64,000 nucleotides of DNA, taken from contig NZ_JAHTKP010000002.1 of NCBI RefSeq assembly GCF_019192735.1, forward strand, positions 186,001-250,000, read 5' to 3'. The notes below the pieces were generated by a model, which made no database searches, was not told where the DNA came from, and saw only the letters and a list, made by a program, of their open reading frames with translations. Of this stretch, positions 53,202 through 62,196 are shown piece after piece (position 1 is the stretch's first letter; every line of letters begins with the position of its first letter). The stretch is from Kitasatospora aureofaciens. GTDB taxonomy: Bacteria; Actinomycetota; Actinomycetes; Streptomycetales; Streptomycetaceae. A program made the translations under genes and the position numbers.

Positions 53202-54263
53202 GTGCTAAGGCAGTCGTCCCGTTCCCGTGCCGTTCTGACCGGCGCCGCCGTGCTCACCCTGGCCGCCTCGCTCGCGGCCTGCGGGAGTTCCGGCGGCGGG
53301 AAGGGGGACAGCGCCAAGGCCGACGCCACCCCGAGCGCGACCGGCACCGCCGCCGTCCCGGCCAGCCCGGCCGCCGACGGCACCAGCGCAGCGCCCAGCA
53401 CCTCGGCCGCGGCCTCGGGCGGCAAGGTGCAGATGCCCACCGGCCCGAACGCCACCCTCACCAAGGCCCGGGACACCGCCGCCGGCCCGATCATGATGAC
53501 CAAGGTGACCGGCCCGAAGTCCGGCGTCACCGGCCAGGTCTGGGTCTGGCTGCCGCCCGAGTACAACGACCCCAAGTACGCCAAGACCGGCTTCCCGGTG
53601 CTCACCCTCTACGCGGGCGGCCAGAGCAACGGCTACAACACCTGGACCGACAACCAGCTGCCGATCCAGGAGGCGGACGAGCAGCTGGTCAAGGAGGGCA
53701 AGGCCCACCCGTTCATCATGATCATGCCGGTGCAGAACTTCAACAGCGACGAGAACAACGCGCTGGACTGCTCCGACATCCCGGGCCAGCCCAAGATGGG
53801 CACCTGGATGGCCCAGGACATCCCGGACTGGGTCCGCGCCAACTTCCGCACCCTGAAGGGCCGCGACAGCTGGGGCGTGATGGGCGCCTCCACGGGCGGC
53901 TTCTGCAGCGCCAAGCTCGCCCTCCAGCACCCGGACGTGTACAAGGCCGCCGTCCCGATCGACGGCTACTTCGTCCCGGACTCGCACCTCTGGAAGGGGC
54001 ACGAGGCCGAGCGCCAGGCCAACGACCCGGACCTCCTGGTCAACCAGGGCAAGGCCGACGTCAAGATGATGGTCACGGCGGGCGGCGCCAACCCGTACGA
54101 GAGCAAGCTGGTCAAGGCCTGGGTCGCCAAGGCCACCCCGCCGCTGGCCATCGACTACTACGAGCAGCCCGGCGGCAAGCACCTGACCTCGGACTTCAAG
54201 AAGATGATCCCGGACACGCTGCAGTGGCTGACCAAGAACCTGGCGGGCCCGGCGTCCGACTGA
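53202..54263 (+). CDS. Alpha/beta-hydrolase-fold lipoprotein (esterase D-like)
   Basis: A 353-aa lipoprotein. From GTG 53202 (GGAGAG eight bases upstream) comes a signal with lipobox LAASLAACGSS, then a Ser/Thr/Ala linker to about residue 85, then an esterase-D/antigen-85-like domain. The nucleophile elbow is GASTGGF (G-x-S-x-G) in SWGVMGASTGGFCSAKLALQHPDVYKAAVPIDGY, and the C-terminal GGKHLTSDF gives the catalytic His. Probably a membrane-anchored extracellular esterase or acyltransferase. A strong terminator follows. Confidence 0.87.
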   Translation: MLRQSSRSRAVLTGAAVLTLAASLAACGSSGGGKGDSAKADATPSATGTAAVPASPAADGTSAAPSTSAAASGGKVQMPTGPNATLTKARDTAAGPIMMTKVTGPKSGVTGQVWVWLPPEYNDPKYAKTGFPVLTLYAGGQSNGYNTWTDNQLPIQEADEQLVKEGKAHPFIMIMPVQNFNSDENNALDCSDIPGQPKMGTWMAQDIPDWVRANFRTLKGRDSWGVMGASTGGFCSAKLALQHPDVYKAAVPIDGYFVPDSHLWKGHEAERQANDPDLLVNQGKADVKMMVTAGGANPYESKLVKAWVAKATPPLAIDYYEQPGGKHLTSDFKKMIPDTLQWLTKNLAGPASD

Positions 54264-54281
54264 GCCCCGCCTGATCGCGAA

Positions 54282-54325
54282 CCGCCGGTGCCGGGGGACA
54301 CGAGAGTGTTCCCCGGCACCGGCGG
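54282..54325 (+). terminator. Terminator after the lipoprotein gene
   Basis: A 19-bp stem (15 perfect, one G-U, three more pairs): CCGCCGGTGCCGGGG (54282-54296) with CCCCGGCACCGGCGG (54311-54325), loop CGAGAG. Confidence 0.9.
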
Positions 54326-54545
54326 CGGTCTATTCGGGCCTGCTGTCGGTTCGGCGCGCGGTGCGCGCCCTCGCACGGACACACGGGACAGGCGCCGCAA
54401 AGTGTTGCGTCCGGCCGCCGAAACGGCTGTGACCTGCGCGTCAATCGGACATTGATTCACCTCTGATCGACTGTGCGCACTGTGAATGGGGCCGCCTTCC
54501 GGAGGCCGTGACCCGCACGCCCTGCCGATTCGTGAAGAGAGTGCC

Positions 54546-55280
54546 ATGCCGATCCACCTGCTGCCCCAGCCGTCCCCTTCCGCACCCGAGCGGGCCGAGG
54601 ACGAGGATCCGGCGGCGATCCGCTTCGCCGGACTGCGGCTGGTGCACGCCGCGCTGCGCCGGGACCTCGCCCGGCTGCCCAACGCGCTGCGGCTGCTCCA
54701 GCCCGGCGAGGACGACAAGGGCGAGGCGCTGCTGCGGCACTGGGACTTCGTGACCGCGATGCTGACCTGCCATCACGAGCAGCAGGACACCCGGATCTGG
54801 CCGATCGTGCGCCGCTTCGCGCCCGAGCTGCGGCTGCTGCTCAACTGGCTGGAGGCGGACCACCACAATCTCGACCACTCGTTCACCCGGGTCACCACCC
54901 TGGTCCGGATCGCCAGCCGGGACACCGGCAGCGTCTGGCCGGTGGCGTACGCGATCGAGGACCTGGCGGCCCGGCTGGAGACCCACCTGCGGATCGAGGA
55001 GCGGCAGTTGCTGCCGCGGATGGATCTGGTGTTCCCCGCGAACTCGCGGCTCGGCGGGCTGGGCGAGCTGCTGGACCTGCTGCGCGCCGCGAACGGCCCG
55101 GGCACGGCCGACGCGCTGGCCTGGCTGCTGGACGGCGTGGAGCCGGCGGTGGTCGAGCGGCTGCTCGCCGAGTGCGACGACGACGTGGCGCGCAGCTGGC
55201 CGCACTGGCAGTCGACGTACCAGCGCTGCACCTCGCCGCTGTGGGGGCCGGCGGGCGACCTGGGGGTCGTCACCGACTGA
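54546..55280 (+). CDS. Hemerythrin-domain protein
   Basis: A 244-aa four-helix protein. Candidate di-iron ligands follow the HHE pattern: H in LRLVHAALRRDLARLP, HHEQQDTRIWP, DHHNLDHSF and H/E in THLRIEERQLLPRM. Hemerythrin-like proteins bind oxygen, NO or sense redox; role here unknown. The C-terminal 70 residues (WPHWQSTYQRCTSPLWG) are conserved in streptomycete members. ATG 54546 is preceded by GAAGAGAG. Confidence 0.85.
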   Translation: MPIHLLPQPSPSAPERAEDEDPAAIRFAGLRLVHAALRRDLARLPNALRLLQPGEDDKGEALLRHWDFVTAMLTCHHEQQDTRIWPIVRRFAPELRLLLNWLEADHHNLDHSFTRVTTLVRIASRDTGSVWPVAYAIEDLAARLETHLRIEERQLLPRMDLVFPANSRLGGLGELLDLLRAANGPGTADALAWLLDGVEPAVVERLLAECDDDVARSWPHWQSTYQRCTSPLWGPAGDLGVVTD

Positions 55281-55397
55281 CCGGGGGGCCTTTCGCGGGC
55301 CGTCGATCTACGCGCGTGGCACGGGCCTCGGGCATATGCCCGCCGCCCACCGCTTCCCCGGCGGCTGCTCGTGGGCTGTTCATCGGCTGCTCGACGG

Positions 55398-56018
55398 CTA
55401 TTCGGGCAGGCGGTTGAGCCACTCCAGCGGAGCGACCAGGATCGACGTCTCCGGCGAGCCGTCCCACTCCACCGGCAGGCCCGCTGCGGTCAGGGCGGCC
55501 GCCACCGCCCGCCCGATCTCGACCGTCCGCCGCTCCGCCGAGCCGTCCGGCCCGTCCGTCCCATGCGGCCCGTCCGGCTCGTCCGCCGTCCGGAACCCGC
55601 CGTAGCGCAGCATCAGGCCCTGCCCGGCGGCAGCCCGTTCGGTGTCCTGCTGGTGGAAGAAGACGAACCCGCGCGAGTCCTCGTCGGCCTCGCCGCCGAT
55701 CTCCGCGTAGCCGCAGCTCGCGCAGCAGGTGAAGTCCATCGCGGCGACGATGCCCTCTTCCTCCAGCGCGTCGAAGGCCGCCTCCAGCCGGTCGACGTCC
55801 GTGGTGTCCGGCCAGGCCGCCTGCTCGGCCAGCCGTTCCTCCCAGAGCGGAGCGACGATCAGCTCCGCCTCCTCCTCCGTCAGCCCCTGGTCGTCGAGGA
55901 CTTCGACCAGGGACTCGGCTATCTCGTCCGGCTCCTGGAAGCCGCACCGGATCAACTCGCGGGCCCGCTCCTGGGCTTCGCGCAGTACCTCGGGGGTGAG
56001 CGACGTCTCCTGGGTCAT
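55398..56018 (-). CDS. DUF6891-type hypothetical protein
   Basis: A 206-aa acidic protein: LREAQERARELIRCGFQEPDEIAESLVEVL, LEEEGIVAAMDFTCCASCGYAEIGGEADED, RGFVFFHQQDTERAAAG, LMLRYGGF and the C-terminal LPVEWDGSPETSILVAPLEWLNRLP. The CCASCGYAE / FFHQQDTE / YGGF set is that of the uncharacterised DUF6891 family. The clustered Cys may bind metal. No neighbour explains function. Confidence 0.8.
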   Translation of the reverse strand: MTQETSLTPEVLREAQERARELIRCGFQEPDEIAESLVEVLDDQGLTEEEAELIVAPLWEERLAEQAAWPDTTDVDRLEAAFDALEEEGIVAAMDFTCCASCGYAEIGGEADEDSRGFVFFHQQDTERAAAGQGLMLRYGGFRTADEPDGPHGTDGPDGSAERRTVEIGRAVAAALTAAGLPVEWDGSPETSILVAPLEWLNRLPE

Positions 56019-56107
56019 GCCCGCATCCTCCCACCCGCCACTGACATCGGGACCGGAGCCGGCACCACTCGACGCCGCCCGACGGCGGCCGGTGCTACCG
56101 TCCGCCG

Positions 56108-57063
56108 GTGACTTCTCTGCTTCAACCTCCGCTGATCACACGGCTGCTGGCCGCCGACCGTATCCTCGTCGCGGGCGCCGGCGGCGGCCTCGACGTCTAC
56201 GCCGGGCTGCCGCTCGCCCTCGCCCTGCGCGCGGCCGGCAAGGAGGTGCACCTGGCCAACCTCTCCTTCACCCACCTCTACGGCCTGCCCGCCGACGTCT
56301 GGCTGGAGCCGGACGTGGCCCGGAACAGCCCCGAAACCGCCGCCCCCGAGGGCTACTTCCCGGAGCGCACCCTGGCCCGCTGGCTGCACCTGCACCGCAT
56401 GCCCGACACCGTCTGGGCCTTCCCGTCGGTCGGCGTCCGGCCGCTGCGCGAGGCCTACCGGGCGCTCACCGGCCACCTGGGCGTCGACACGGTCCTGCTG
56501 GTCGACGGCGGCACCGACATCCTGATGCGCGGCGACGAGTCCGGGCTCGGCACGCCCGAGGAGGACATGGCCAGCCTCGCCGCGGTCGCCGGGCTCACCG
56601 GCGTCCCGGAGCGGCCTGCCTGGGCTTCGGCATCGACGCCTACCACGGCGTCAACCACTCGCTGGTGCTGGAGAACCTGGCCGCCCTCGACCGGGCCGGC
56701 GGCTACCTCGGCGCCTTCTCCATCCCGAGCGGGAGCCGGGAGGGCGTGCTCTATCTGGACGCCGTCGAGCACGCCAGGGCCGCCTTCCCCGAGCACCCCA
56801 GCATCGTCAACGGCTCGGTGGCGGCGGCGCTGCGCGGCGAGTTCGGCGACGTCCGCTTCACCGAGCGGACCAACGGCGGCGAACTCTTCGTCAATCCGCT
56901 GATGACGCTCTACTTCGGCGTCACGGTCGAGGCGCCGGCCGCCGAGCACCGCTACCTGGACCGGATCGAGCACACGGTGCTGATGCGGCAGATCAGCACC
57001 GTCATCGAGGAGTTCCGGGACGGCCTGGCGCGGCAGCGCCCGCCCCGGCAGTTCCCGCACTGA
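56108..57063 (+). pseudogene. DUF1152 protein gene, broken by a frameshift near 56616
   Basis: Frame 2 from GTG 56108 encodes RILVAGAGGGLDVYAGLPLALALRAAGKEVHLANLSFTHLYGLP through LTGVPERPA; the homologous continuation CLGFGIDAYHGVNHSLVLENLAALDRAGGYLGAF to the stop at 57063 lies in frame 1. The two join cleanly at 56615-56617 if one base is missing there (cgg cc. tgc). Together they give about 318 residues, the full length of the DUF1152 family. Either a real disabling deletion or a sequencing error at GGCCTGCC. Unshifted, frame 2 continues as non-homologous residues to 56902. Confidence 0.85.
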
Positions 57064-57113
57064 CCTTGTTCCTGCCCTGACCGCGCGGGTCCCGGGCCCC
57101 CGGGTCAGCGAGG

Positions 57114-57659
57114 TCAGCCGTTCGCGAGCCGGAACTCCAGGTTGCCGAACCGCACCTGGTCGCCGGGGTGCACCCGCACCCCGCCGGCGATCCGGTGCCC
57201 GTTCACGTGCGTGCCGTTGGTCGAGCCGAGGTCGTACAGCACCCAGCCGCCGCCCTCGTGCCGCAGCTCGGCGTGGTGCCGGGACACCGAGGCGTCGTGC
57301 AGCCGCAGTCCGGAGCCGGGGATCCGACCGATCGTCAACTGCCCTGCCCCGGCCTGCGGCAGGTTCAGGCCCGGCAGCCGCTCGGTGCGCCAGGCCCGGC
57401 CGAGCCGCTCCCCGAACCCGGAGATCCGGCCCACCGTCCGCAGCAGGAATCGCTCCAGCGGGTTCCCGGTCGGGAGATCGGCCATCGCCGCGTCCAGCTC
57501 GGCGCGGCTGGTGGCATGCAGGACGAGCTCCATCCGGCCGAGGAAGGTCTCGTGCGACAGGCGGCCGCTGCTCGCGCCGTCCCGCAGCACCCCGAGCGCC
57601 TGGTCCCGCTCGGCCTCGGACGGCCGGACTGCGTACGTCCGGATCTCAGGAGGCGTCAT
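57114..57659 (-). CDS. DUF1707 and FHA domain protein
   Basis: A 181-aa protein. Residues about 8-65 are DUF1707 (RPSEAERDQALGVLRDGASSGRLSHETFLGRMELVLHATSRAELDAAMADLP), found on many actinobacterial membrane or regulatory proteins. Residues about 105-180 are an FHA phosphothreonine-binding domain: TIGRIPGSGLRLHDASVSRHHAEL, LYDLGSTNGTHVNGHRI. It likely reads Ser/Thr kinase signals. No TM segment is seen. Family is certain, partner unknown. Confidence 0.9.
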   Translation of the reverse strand: MTPPEIRTYAVRPSEAERDQALGVLRDGASSGRLSHETFLGRMELVLHATSRAELDAAMADLPTGNPLERFLLRTVGRISGFGERLGRAWRTERLPGLNLPQAGAGQLTIGRIPGSGLRLHDASVSRHHAELRHEGGGWVLYDLGSTNGTHVNGHRIAGGVRVHPGDQVRFGNLEFRLANG

Positions 57660-57779
57660 GTCCTGATTGTCGGCGCCGCCGTGCCCGGCTGTCCAGATTC
57701 CGGCTGCCGTCGTCCCAGTTCGAGGACGTCCCCCACCTCAGGACACGCGGACCGCCTCCGCGGTTCCACCGTCTGCGGG

Positions 57780-58328
57780 TCAGGATTTCCTGGCCGCCGC
57801 CAGGATCTTCTTGGTGGTGTGCAGGAACCGGGAGGTGACCGACCCCGCGTAGGCCTTGCCGAACAGCTCGCCGGTGACCCACTTGCCGTTCCGCAGATGG
57901 ATCACGACGTACGCGGCGCCCGCGTCGGCGCCGATCACTTCGTGGTCGCCCTTCGGCGAGGTGTACGGGATCGCGAGGTCCGCGGGCAGGGGCTCGGAGA
58001 GGAAGGCGATGACCAGTCGGATGTCGGGCGTCACCTCGATGCCCCGGAACGGCTCGGCGGCCAGCAGCTCCGCCACCTCGTCGACCGTCCGCAACAGGAC
58101 CGGGACGGGGTAGCCCAGCTCCTCCTCCAGGTGCTGCTCGATGCGCAGGGTGAGCGCGGCGCGGTCGGCCTCGTCGGTGGTGAAGAAGACGTTGCCGCTC
58201 TGGATGTACGAACGGACGCCCCCCAGCCCCAGCTCGGCGAAGAGCGCGCGCAGGCGCTCCATCTTCACCGTCCGGCCGCCGACGTTGATGGCCCGCAGGA
58301 ACGCGATGTACGTGGTCGTGGTGGTCAC
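57780..58328 (-). CDS. DUF1697 family protein
   Basis: A 182-aa protein: YIAFLRAINVGGRTVKMERLRALFAELGLGGVRSYIQSGNVFF at the N-terminus, then IPYTSPKGDHEVIG, GKAYAGSVTSRFLHTTKKI. These are hallmarks of DUF1697, an uncharacterised two-domain family. GTG 58328 is chosen because the family begins a few residues before YIAFLRAINVGG; longer readings have no homology. The ribosome site is weak. Confidence 0.85.
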   Translation of the reverse strand: MTTTTTYIAFLRAINVGGRTVKMERLRALFAELGLGGVRSYIQSGNVFFTTDEADRAALTLRIEQHLEEELGYPVPVLLRTVDEVAELLAAEPFRGIEVTPDIRLVIAFLSEPLPADLAIPYTSPKGDHEVIGADAGAAYVVIHLRNGKWVTGELFGKAYAGSVTSRFLHTTKKILAAARKS

Positions 58329-58451
58329 CCCGCCAGTCTGGCACCGGCCACCGACAGTGCCGTGGCAGCGGGCGGGTGGTTGCCGGCGCCCGGCGGTTGT
58401 CAGCGCGGTCAGCGCCCGGCGATTGTCAGTGCACGATGCCACACTGGCGCC

Positions 58452-58922
58452 ATGGCTACCTGGCAGGATTTCGAGCAGGAGGCACCCGATCTCGCGCCCC
58501 TCGTACGGGCCCGGTTCGAGGCCAACAAGCACCACGTCCTGGCAACGCTGCGCAAGGACGGATCGCCCCGGGTGAGCGGCACCGAGGTGGACTTCATCGG
58601 CGCCGACGCGATGCTCGGGTCGATGTACGGCTCGGTCAAGGCGCGCGATCTCCGGCGCGACGGCCGCTTCGCCCTGCACTCCCATCCGGGGGATGAGACC
58701 ATGGCGAGCGGTGACTCCAAGCTCGCCGGCCGGGCGGTGGAGATCACCGACGAGGCCGAACTCGCCGCCTACGTCGCCGATCTGCCCGAGCCGCCGCCCG
58801 GCCCGTTCCACGCGTTCCGGCTGGAGCTGGAACAGGTGGTGCACACCGGCCTGGAGGACGGCCACCTCTGGGTCTTCAACTGGCACCCGGGTCGGCCGGT
58901 GGAGCGCATCCGGCTCCACTGA
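58452..58922 (+). CDS. Pyridoxamine 5'-phosphate oxidase-like flavoprotein
   Basis: A 156-aa split-barrel protein: RFEANKHHVLATLRKDGSPRVSGTEVDFIGADAMLGSMYGSVKARDLRRDGRFALHSHP then VEITDEAELAAYVADL and VVHTGLEDGHLWVFNWHPG. Fold and pattern fit FMN- or F420-dependent PPOX-like proteins rather than true PdxH. An F420 link is possible since npdG is in the window. ATG 58452. Confidence 0.85.
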   Translation: MATWQDFEQEAPDLAPLVRARFEANKHHVLATLRKDGSPRVSGTEVDFIGADAMLGSMYGSVKARDLRRDGRFALHSHPGDETMASGDSKLAGRAVEITDEAELAAYVADLPEPPPGPFHAFRLELEQVVHTGLEDGHLWVFNWHPGRPVERIRLH

Positions 58923-58948
58923 CCGACCCGCCCGTCAAGGCAAAACTG

Positions 58949-59305
58949 TTACGGCAGAACGGACTTGAGCGCCTCGGGCGTCCGGGCCACGACGGCGTGC
59001 CCGTCGTCCGCGGTGATGATCGGGCGCTGGATCAGGACCGGGTGCTCGGCCATCGCCGCGATCCAGCGCGCCCGGTCGCCCGGCTCCCGGGTCCACTGCT
59101 TCATCCCGAGGTCCTTCGCCACCTGCTCGTCGATCCGCGTGATGTCCCACGGCTCCAGGCCCAGGCGCTCCAGCACCTGCTCCAGCTCGGCCGCGGTCGG
59201 CGGGTCCTCCAGGTAGCGCCGCACGGTGTACTCGGCCCCGGCGGCTTCCAGCTCGCCGAGGGCCGCCCGGCACTTGCCGCAGCGCGGGTTGATCCAGATC
59301 TCCAT
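58949..59305 (-). CDS. ArsC/Spx-family thioredoxin-fold protein
   Basis: A 118-aa protein of the ArsC family: MEIWINPRCGKCRAALGELEAAGAEYTVRRYLEDPPTAAELEQVLERLG, then HPVLIQRPIITADDGHAVVARTPEALKSVL. It has a CxxC (Cys9, Cys12), whereas E. coli ArsC uses one catalytic Cys; the RPI motif with Arg is retained. Arsenate reductase-like or Spx-like activity cannot be decided. No arsenic genes nearby. Confidence 0.82.
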   Translation of the reverse strand: MEIWINPRCGKCRAALGELEAAGAEYTVRRYLEDPPTAAELEQVLERLGLEPWDITRIDEQVAKDLGMKQWTREPGDRARWIAAMAEHPVLIQRPIITADDGHAVVARTPEALKSVLP

Positions 59306-59426
59306 GCCCGCCAGCCTACCGAGCGGGCCACCCCGGCCGGGACGAACCCCGGGCGGAGCGGGAACTCCCGCCCGCCCATTGGTGGTTCACGAACCGGGAG
59401 ACACCACAGTGAGAGGGGAGCACCGG

Positions 59427-60644
59427 ATGGACGGCACGGCGATCATCGAGCAGCTGCTGACCAGCGAGGGCCGGGCGGATCCGTACCCGCTGTACGCGCG
59501 GGCGCACGAGCTGGGCACCGCGGCGTCCGCCGGGCCGGACACGCTCCTGGCCCTCGGCCACGGCACCGCCGACAAGGTGCTGCGCACCGCCGGCTTCGGC
59601 GTCGCGACGGCCGAGATGCAGTCCGGGCCGGCCCCGGAGTTCGTCGAGCACTCCTCGCTGGCGTTGTTCGGCGGCTCGATTCTGGAGCGCAACGCGCCCG
59701 ACCACGCCCGGGTCCGCTCGCTGATCGCCTCGGTGTTCACCGCCCGCCGGGTCGCCGCGCTGCGGCCGGCCGTCGAGGCGGCCGTCGCCACGCTGCTCGA
59801 CGAGATGGCGGAGGCCGGGTCCGACGGCTCGGCGGTCGACTTCATGGACGCCTTCGCCTTCCGGCTGCCGGTCGGCGTGATCTGCGAACTCCTCGGCGTG
59901 CCCGAGCAGGATCGCTACCGCTTCCGCGCCCTCGCCGGGGACCTCACCGTCGCCCTGGAGTTCGTCCAGGACCTGGCCGAACTCGGCGCCGCCGACGCGG
60001 CCGCCGACGAACTGTCCGGCTACTTCACCGAGCTCGCCGCCCGGCGCCTCGCTCACCCGCAGGACGACCTGGTCACCGACCTCGCCCGGATCGCCGCCGA
60101 CGACCCGGAGCGCCTCTCCGGCCGGGAGCTGCTGGCCAACCTCGTGCTGCTGCTGGTGGCCGGCTTCGAGACCACCACCAACCTGCTCGGCAACGGCCTC
60201 GCCCTGCTCTTCCGCCACCCCGACGTGACGGCCGCCCTGCGCACCGGCACGCTCGACCCGGCCGGCTTCACCGAGGAGGTGCTGCGCTACGACTCGCCGG
60301 TCCAGCTGACCACCCGGATCGCGCTCACCGAGGGCGTCGCCGTCGACGACCTGCCCGCGCCGCCCGGCAGCATGGTGCTCGTCCTGCTCGGCGCGGCCAA
60401 CCACGACCCGGCCCGCTACCACCGCCCCGAGGTGTTCGACCCGAACCGCACCGGCAGCCAGCCGCTCAGCTTCGGCGCCGGCCAGCACTACTGCCTGGGC
60501 TCCCAGCTGGCCCGCCTGGAGGCCGAGGTCGCCGTGCCGGCCCTGCTGGGCCGCTTCCCCCGGCTCGCCCCGGCCGGCGTGCCGATCCGCCGTGACCGTC
60601 TGGTCCTGCGCGGCTACGAGACGCTGCCGGTCGTGGTCCGCTAG
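59427..60644 (+). CDS. Cytochrome P450
   Basis: A 405-aa soluble bacterial P450. Heme-binding loop FGAGQHYCLGSQLAR with Cys356; I-helix oxygen-binding AGFETTTN; K-helix ExxR in EEVLRYDSPVQ; NAPDHARVRSLIASVFT in the C helix. ATG 59427 with AGGGGAG six bases upstream. No ferredoxin gene accompanies it, so partners are elsewhere. Substrate unknown; its sequence resembles the CYP107-type streptomycete group in general layout only. The 30-bp minisatellite begins six bases after its stop. Confidence 0.93.
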   Translation: MDGTAIIEQLLTSEGRADPYPLYARAHELGTAASAGPDTLLALGHGTADKVLRTAGFGVATAEMQSGPAPEFVEHSSLALFGGSILERNAPDHARVRSLIASVFTARRVAALRPAVEAAVATLLDEMAEAGSDGSAVDFMDAFAFRLPVGVICELLGVPEQDRYRFRALAGDLTVALEFVQDLAELGAADAAADELSGYFTELAARRLAHPQDDLVTDLARIAADDPERLSGRELLANLVLLLVAGFETTTNLLGNGLALLFRHPDVTAALRTGTLDPAGFTEEVLRYDSPVQLTTRIALTEGVAVDDLPAPPGSMVLVLLGAANHDPARYHRPEVFDPNRTGSQPLSFGAGQHYCLGSQLARLEAEVAVPALLGRFPRLAPAGVPIRRDRLVLRGYETLPVVVR

Positions 60645-60649
60645 CTCAC

Positions 60650-60799
60650 CCCCAGGGCCGGTCACCCTCCGCCGGTTCGCCCCAGGGCCGGTCACCCTCC
60701 GCCGGTTCGCCCCAGGGCCGGTCACCCTCCGCCGGTTCGCCCCAGGGCCGGTCACCCTCCGTCGGCTCGCCCCAGGGCCGGTCACCCTCCGCGGATCGG
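60650..60799. repeat. 30-bp tandem repeat, five units
   Basis: The unit starts CCCCAGGGCCGGTCACCCTC and ends CGCCGGTTCG. Copies at 60650-60679, 60680-60709 and 60710-60739 are identical; 60740-60769 ends GTCGGCTCG; 60770-60799 ends GCGGATCGG. Because 30 is a multiple of 3 every frame yields a decapeptide repeat, but none belongs to a supported gene. Confidence 0.97.
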
Positions 60800-60910
60800 C
60801 CCTGACCAGCCGCATCCGGGACGTTCGGCCGTTCGTGGTAGCGCCTGTCGGTAGTGGAGCATGGAGGGACGAACCGGTCATTCCGGCCGGTGCGCCAGGA
60901 GGTTCCCGCC

Positions 60911-62008
60911 GTGCCCGCAGCGACCCGCCCGCCGTTTCCGGCGGCCGTGGAACCCAGGGTGCCGCGGTGGGTGCCCTGGCTTCCGGTCGTGCTGCTGGTG
61001 CTCGACCTGGCCGCCGAGGCGGTCGTCCCGGACGCGGTCGCCGCCGGGTTCCTGCTCACCGCGCTGCCCGTGGTCGCCGCGTTCAGCTACGGCCCGGCCC
61101 TGACCGCCGGCACCACCGTCGGCTCCCTCGCCCTCCAGCTCGCCCTGGCCCTGCGCGCCGGCCACATCAACGAGCAGCACCACGTCTGGGTGTACATCGC
61201 CACCCTGCTCTCCGGGATCATGGGCACCGCCCTGTCCTGGCAGCGGACCCGGCAGAACCGCAACCTCCTGCACGCCCGCACGGTCGCCGAGACCCTCCAG
61301 CGCACGGTGCTGCGCCCGGTCCCGGACCGGGCGGGCGGCCTGCGGGTGGCCGGCCTGTACCGCCCGGCCCAGGCCGAGGTGCTGGTCGGCGGCGACCTGT
61401 ACGAGGTGTGCGACACCCGCTTCGGCGTCCGGGTGCTGCTCGGCGACGTCCGCGGCAAGGGCCTCGGCGCGGTCCGGACGGTCGCGGACGTGCTCGGCGC
61501 CTTCCGGGCGACCGCGCACGACACCCCGGGCCTGGTCGAGATCGCCGACCAGCTGGACCGCGCGGTGCTGCGGGACGCCGCCGACCGCGGCGACGACGAG
61601 CTGTTCGTCACCGCCGTCCTGCTCCAGTACCGGCCGGGCTCCGACTGCGTGGAGATCGTCAACCGCGGCCACACCACCCCGCTGCTGCTCGCCGACCGCG
61701 CCATCACCTCGGTGGCCTGCCCGGACGAGCTCCCGCTCGGCCTCGGCCACCTCGGCCCCGCCGACGAGCGCAGCAAGCCCACCGCCGTCGCCCTGCCCCC
61801 GGGCCACACCCTCCTGCTCTACACCGACGGCGTGAGCGAGGCCCGCGACGCCACCGGCGCCTTCTACCCGCTGGCCCCCCGCCTCGCCGCCCTCGGCACG
61901 ACGTCCCCCGACCGCGTGGTCACCTTCCTCGCCCAGGACGTCCACGAGTACGCCGGCCTCCTCGCCGACGACCTCGCCATCCTCGCCCTCACCCCCGAGG
62001 AGCCGTAG
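60911..62008 (+). CDS. Membrane PP2C-type (SpoIIE/RsbU) serine phosphatase
   Basis: A 365-aa protein with four or five N-terminal TM segments (WVPWLPVVLLVLDLAAEAVV to IATLLSGIMGTALSW) and a cytosolic SpoIIE phosphatase domain: VGGDLYEVCDTRFGVRVLLGDVRGKGL, VNRGHTTPLLL, LLLYTDGVSEARD and LADDLAILAL. Such enzymes dephosphorylate anti-sigma-factor antagonists in partner-switching cascades. GTG 60911 is chosen: AGGAGG at 60897-60902 is eight bases upstream. An in-frame GTG at 60854 would add 19 residues but has no such site. Confidence 0.92.
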   Translation: MPAATRPPFPAAVEPRVPRWVPWLPVVLLVLDLAAEAVVPDAVAAGFLLTALPVVAAFSYGPALTAGTTVGSLALQLALALRAGHINEQHHVWVYIATLLSGIMGTALSWQRTRQNRNLLHARTVAETLQRTVLRPVPDRAGGLRVAGLYRPAQAEVLVGGDLYEVCDTRFGVRVLLGDVRGKGLGAVRTVADVLGAFRATAHDTPGLVEIADQLDRAVLRDAADRGDDELFVTAVLLQYRPGSDCVEIVNRGHTTPLLLADRAITSVACPDELPLGLGHLGPADERSKPTAVALPPGHTLLLYTDGVSEARDATGAFYPLAPRLAALGTTSPDRVVTFLAQDVHEYAGLLADDLAILALTPEEP

Positions 62009-62177
62009 CGCCGTCCCGCTCCGGCAGGCCGCCCCACTCCAGCAGGTCGGCGAACAGCACCGCCACGACCGCCCCGAAACTGACCATCGAGTACGGCCCC
62101 GGAATCGGCCCGTCCGCCTCCACGTCCACCGACACGTACACCGTCGGCGTCACGCCACCCTGCCGTCTGCTCCCCAT
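61989..62177 (-). pseudogene. Remnant of a DEDD 3'-5' exonuclease
   Basis: A 62-aa open frame: MGSRRQGGVTPTVYVSVDVEADGPIPGPYSMVSFGAVVAVLFADLLEW. YVSVDVEADGPIPGPYSMVSFGAV is the N-terminal exo I motif (the catalytic D-x-E) of an RNase T/DnaQ-like exonuclease, but the remaining acidic motifs (another ~120 residues) are absent. The 3' end overlaps the phosphatase gene's end by 20 bases. It looks like a truncated gene; GTG 62153 could also be its start. Confidence 0.7.
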
Positions 62178-62196
62178 ACCGCCGATCCAACACCTC

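Noticed and set aside
54364-54545. Possible extra gene before the hemerythrin gene
   Set aside because: Short frames here lack ribosome sites and codon bias; treated as leader sequence.
60646-61059. Minus-strand frame ending in repeated EPAEGDRPWG
   Set aside because: The repeat comes from the 30-bp minisatellite and the rest is antisense to the phosphatase gene; no start support.
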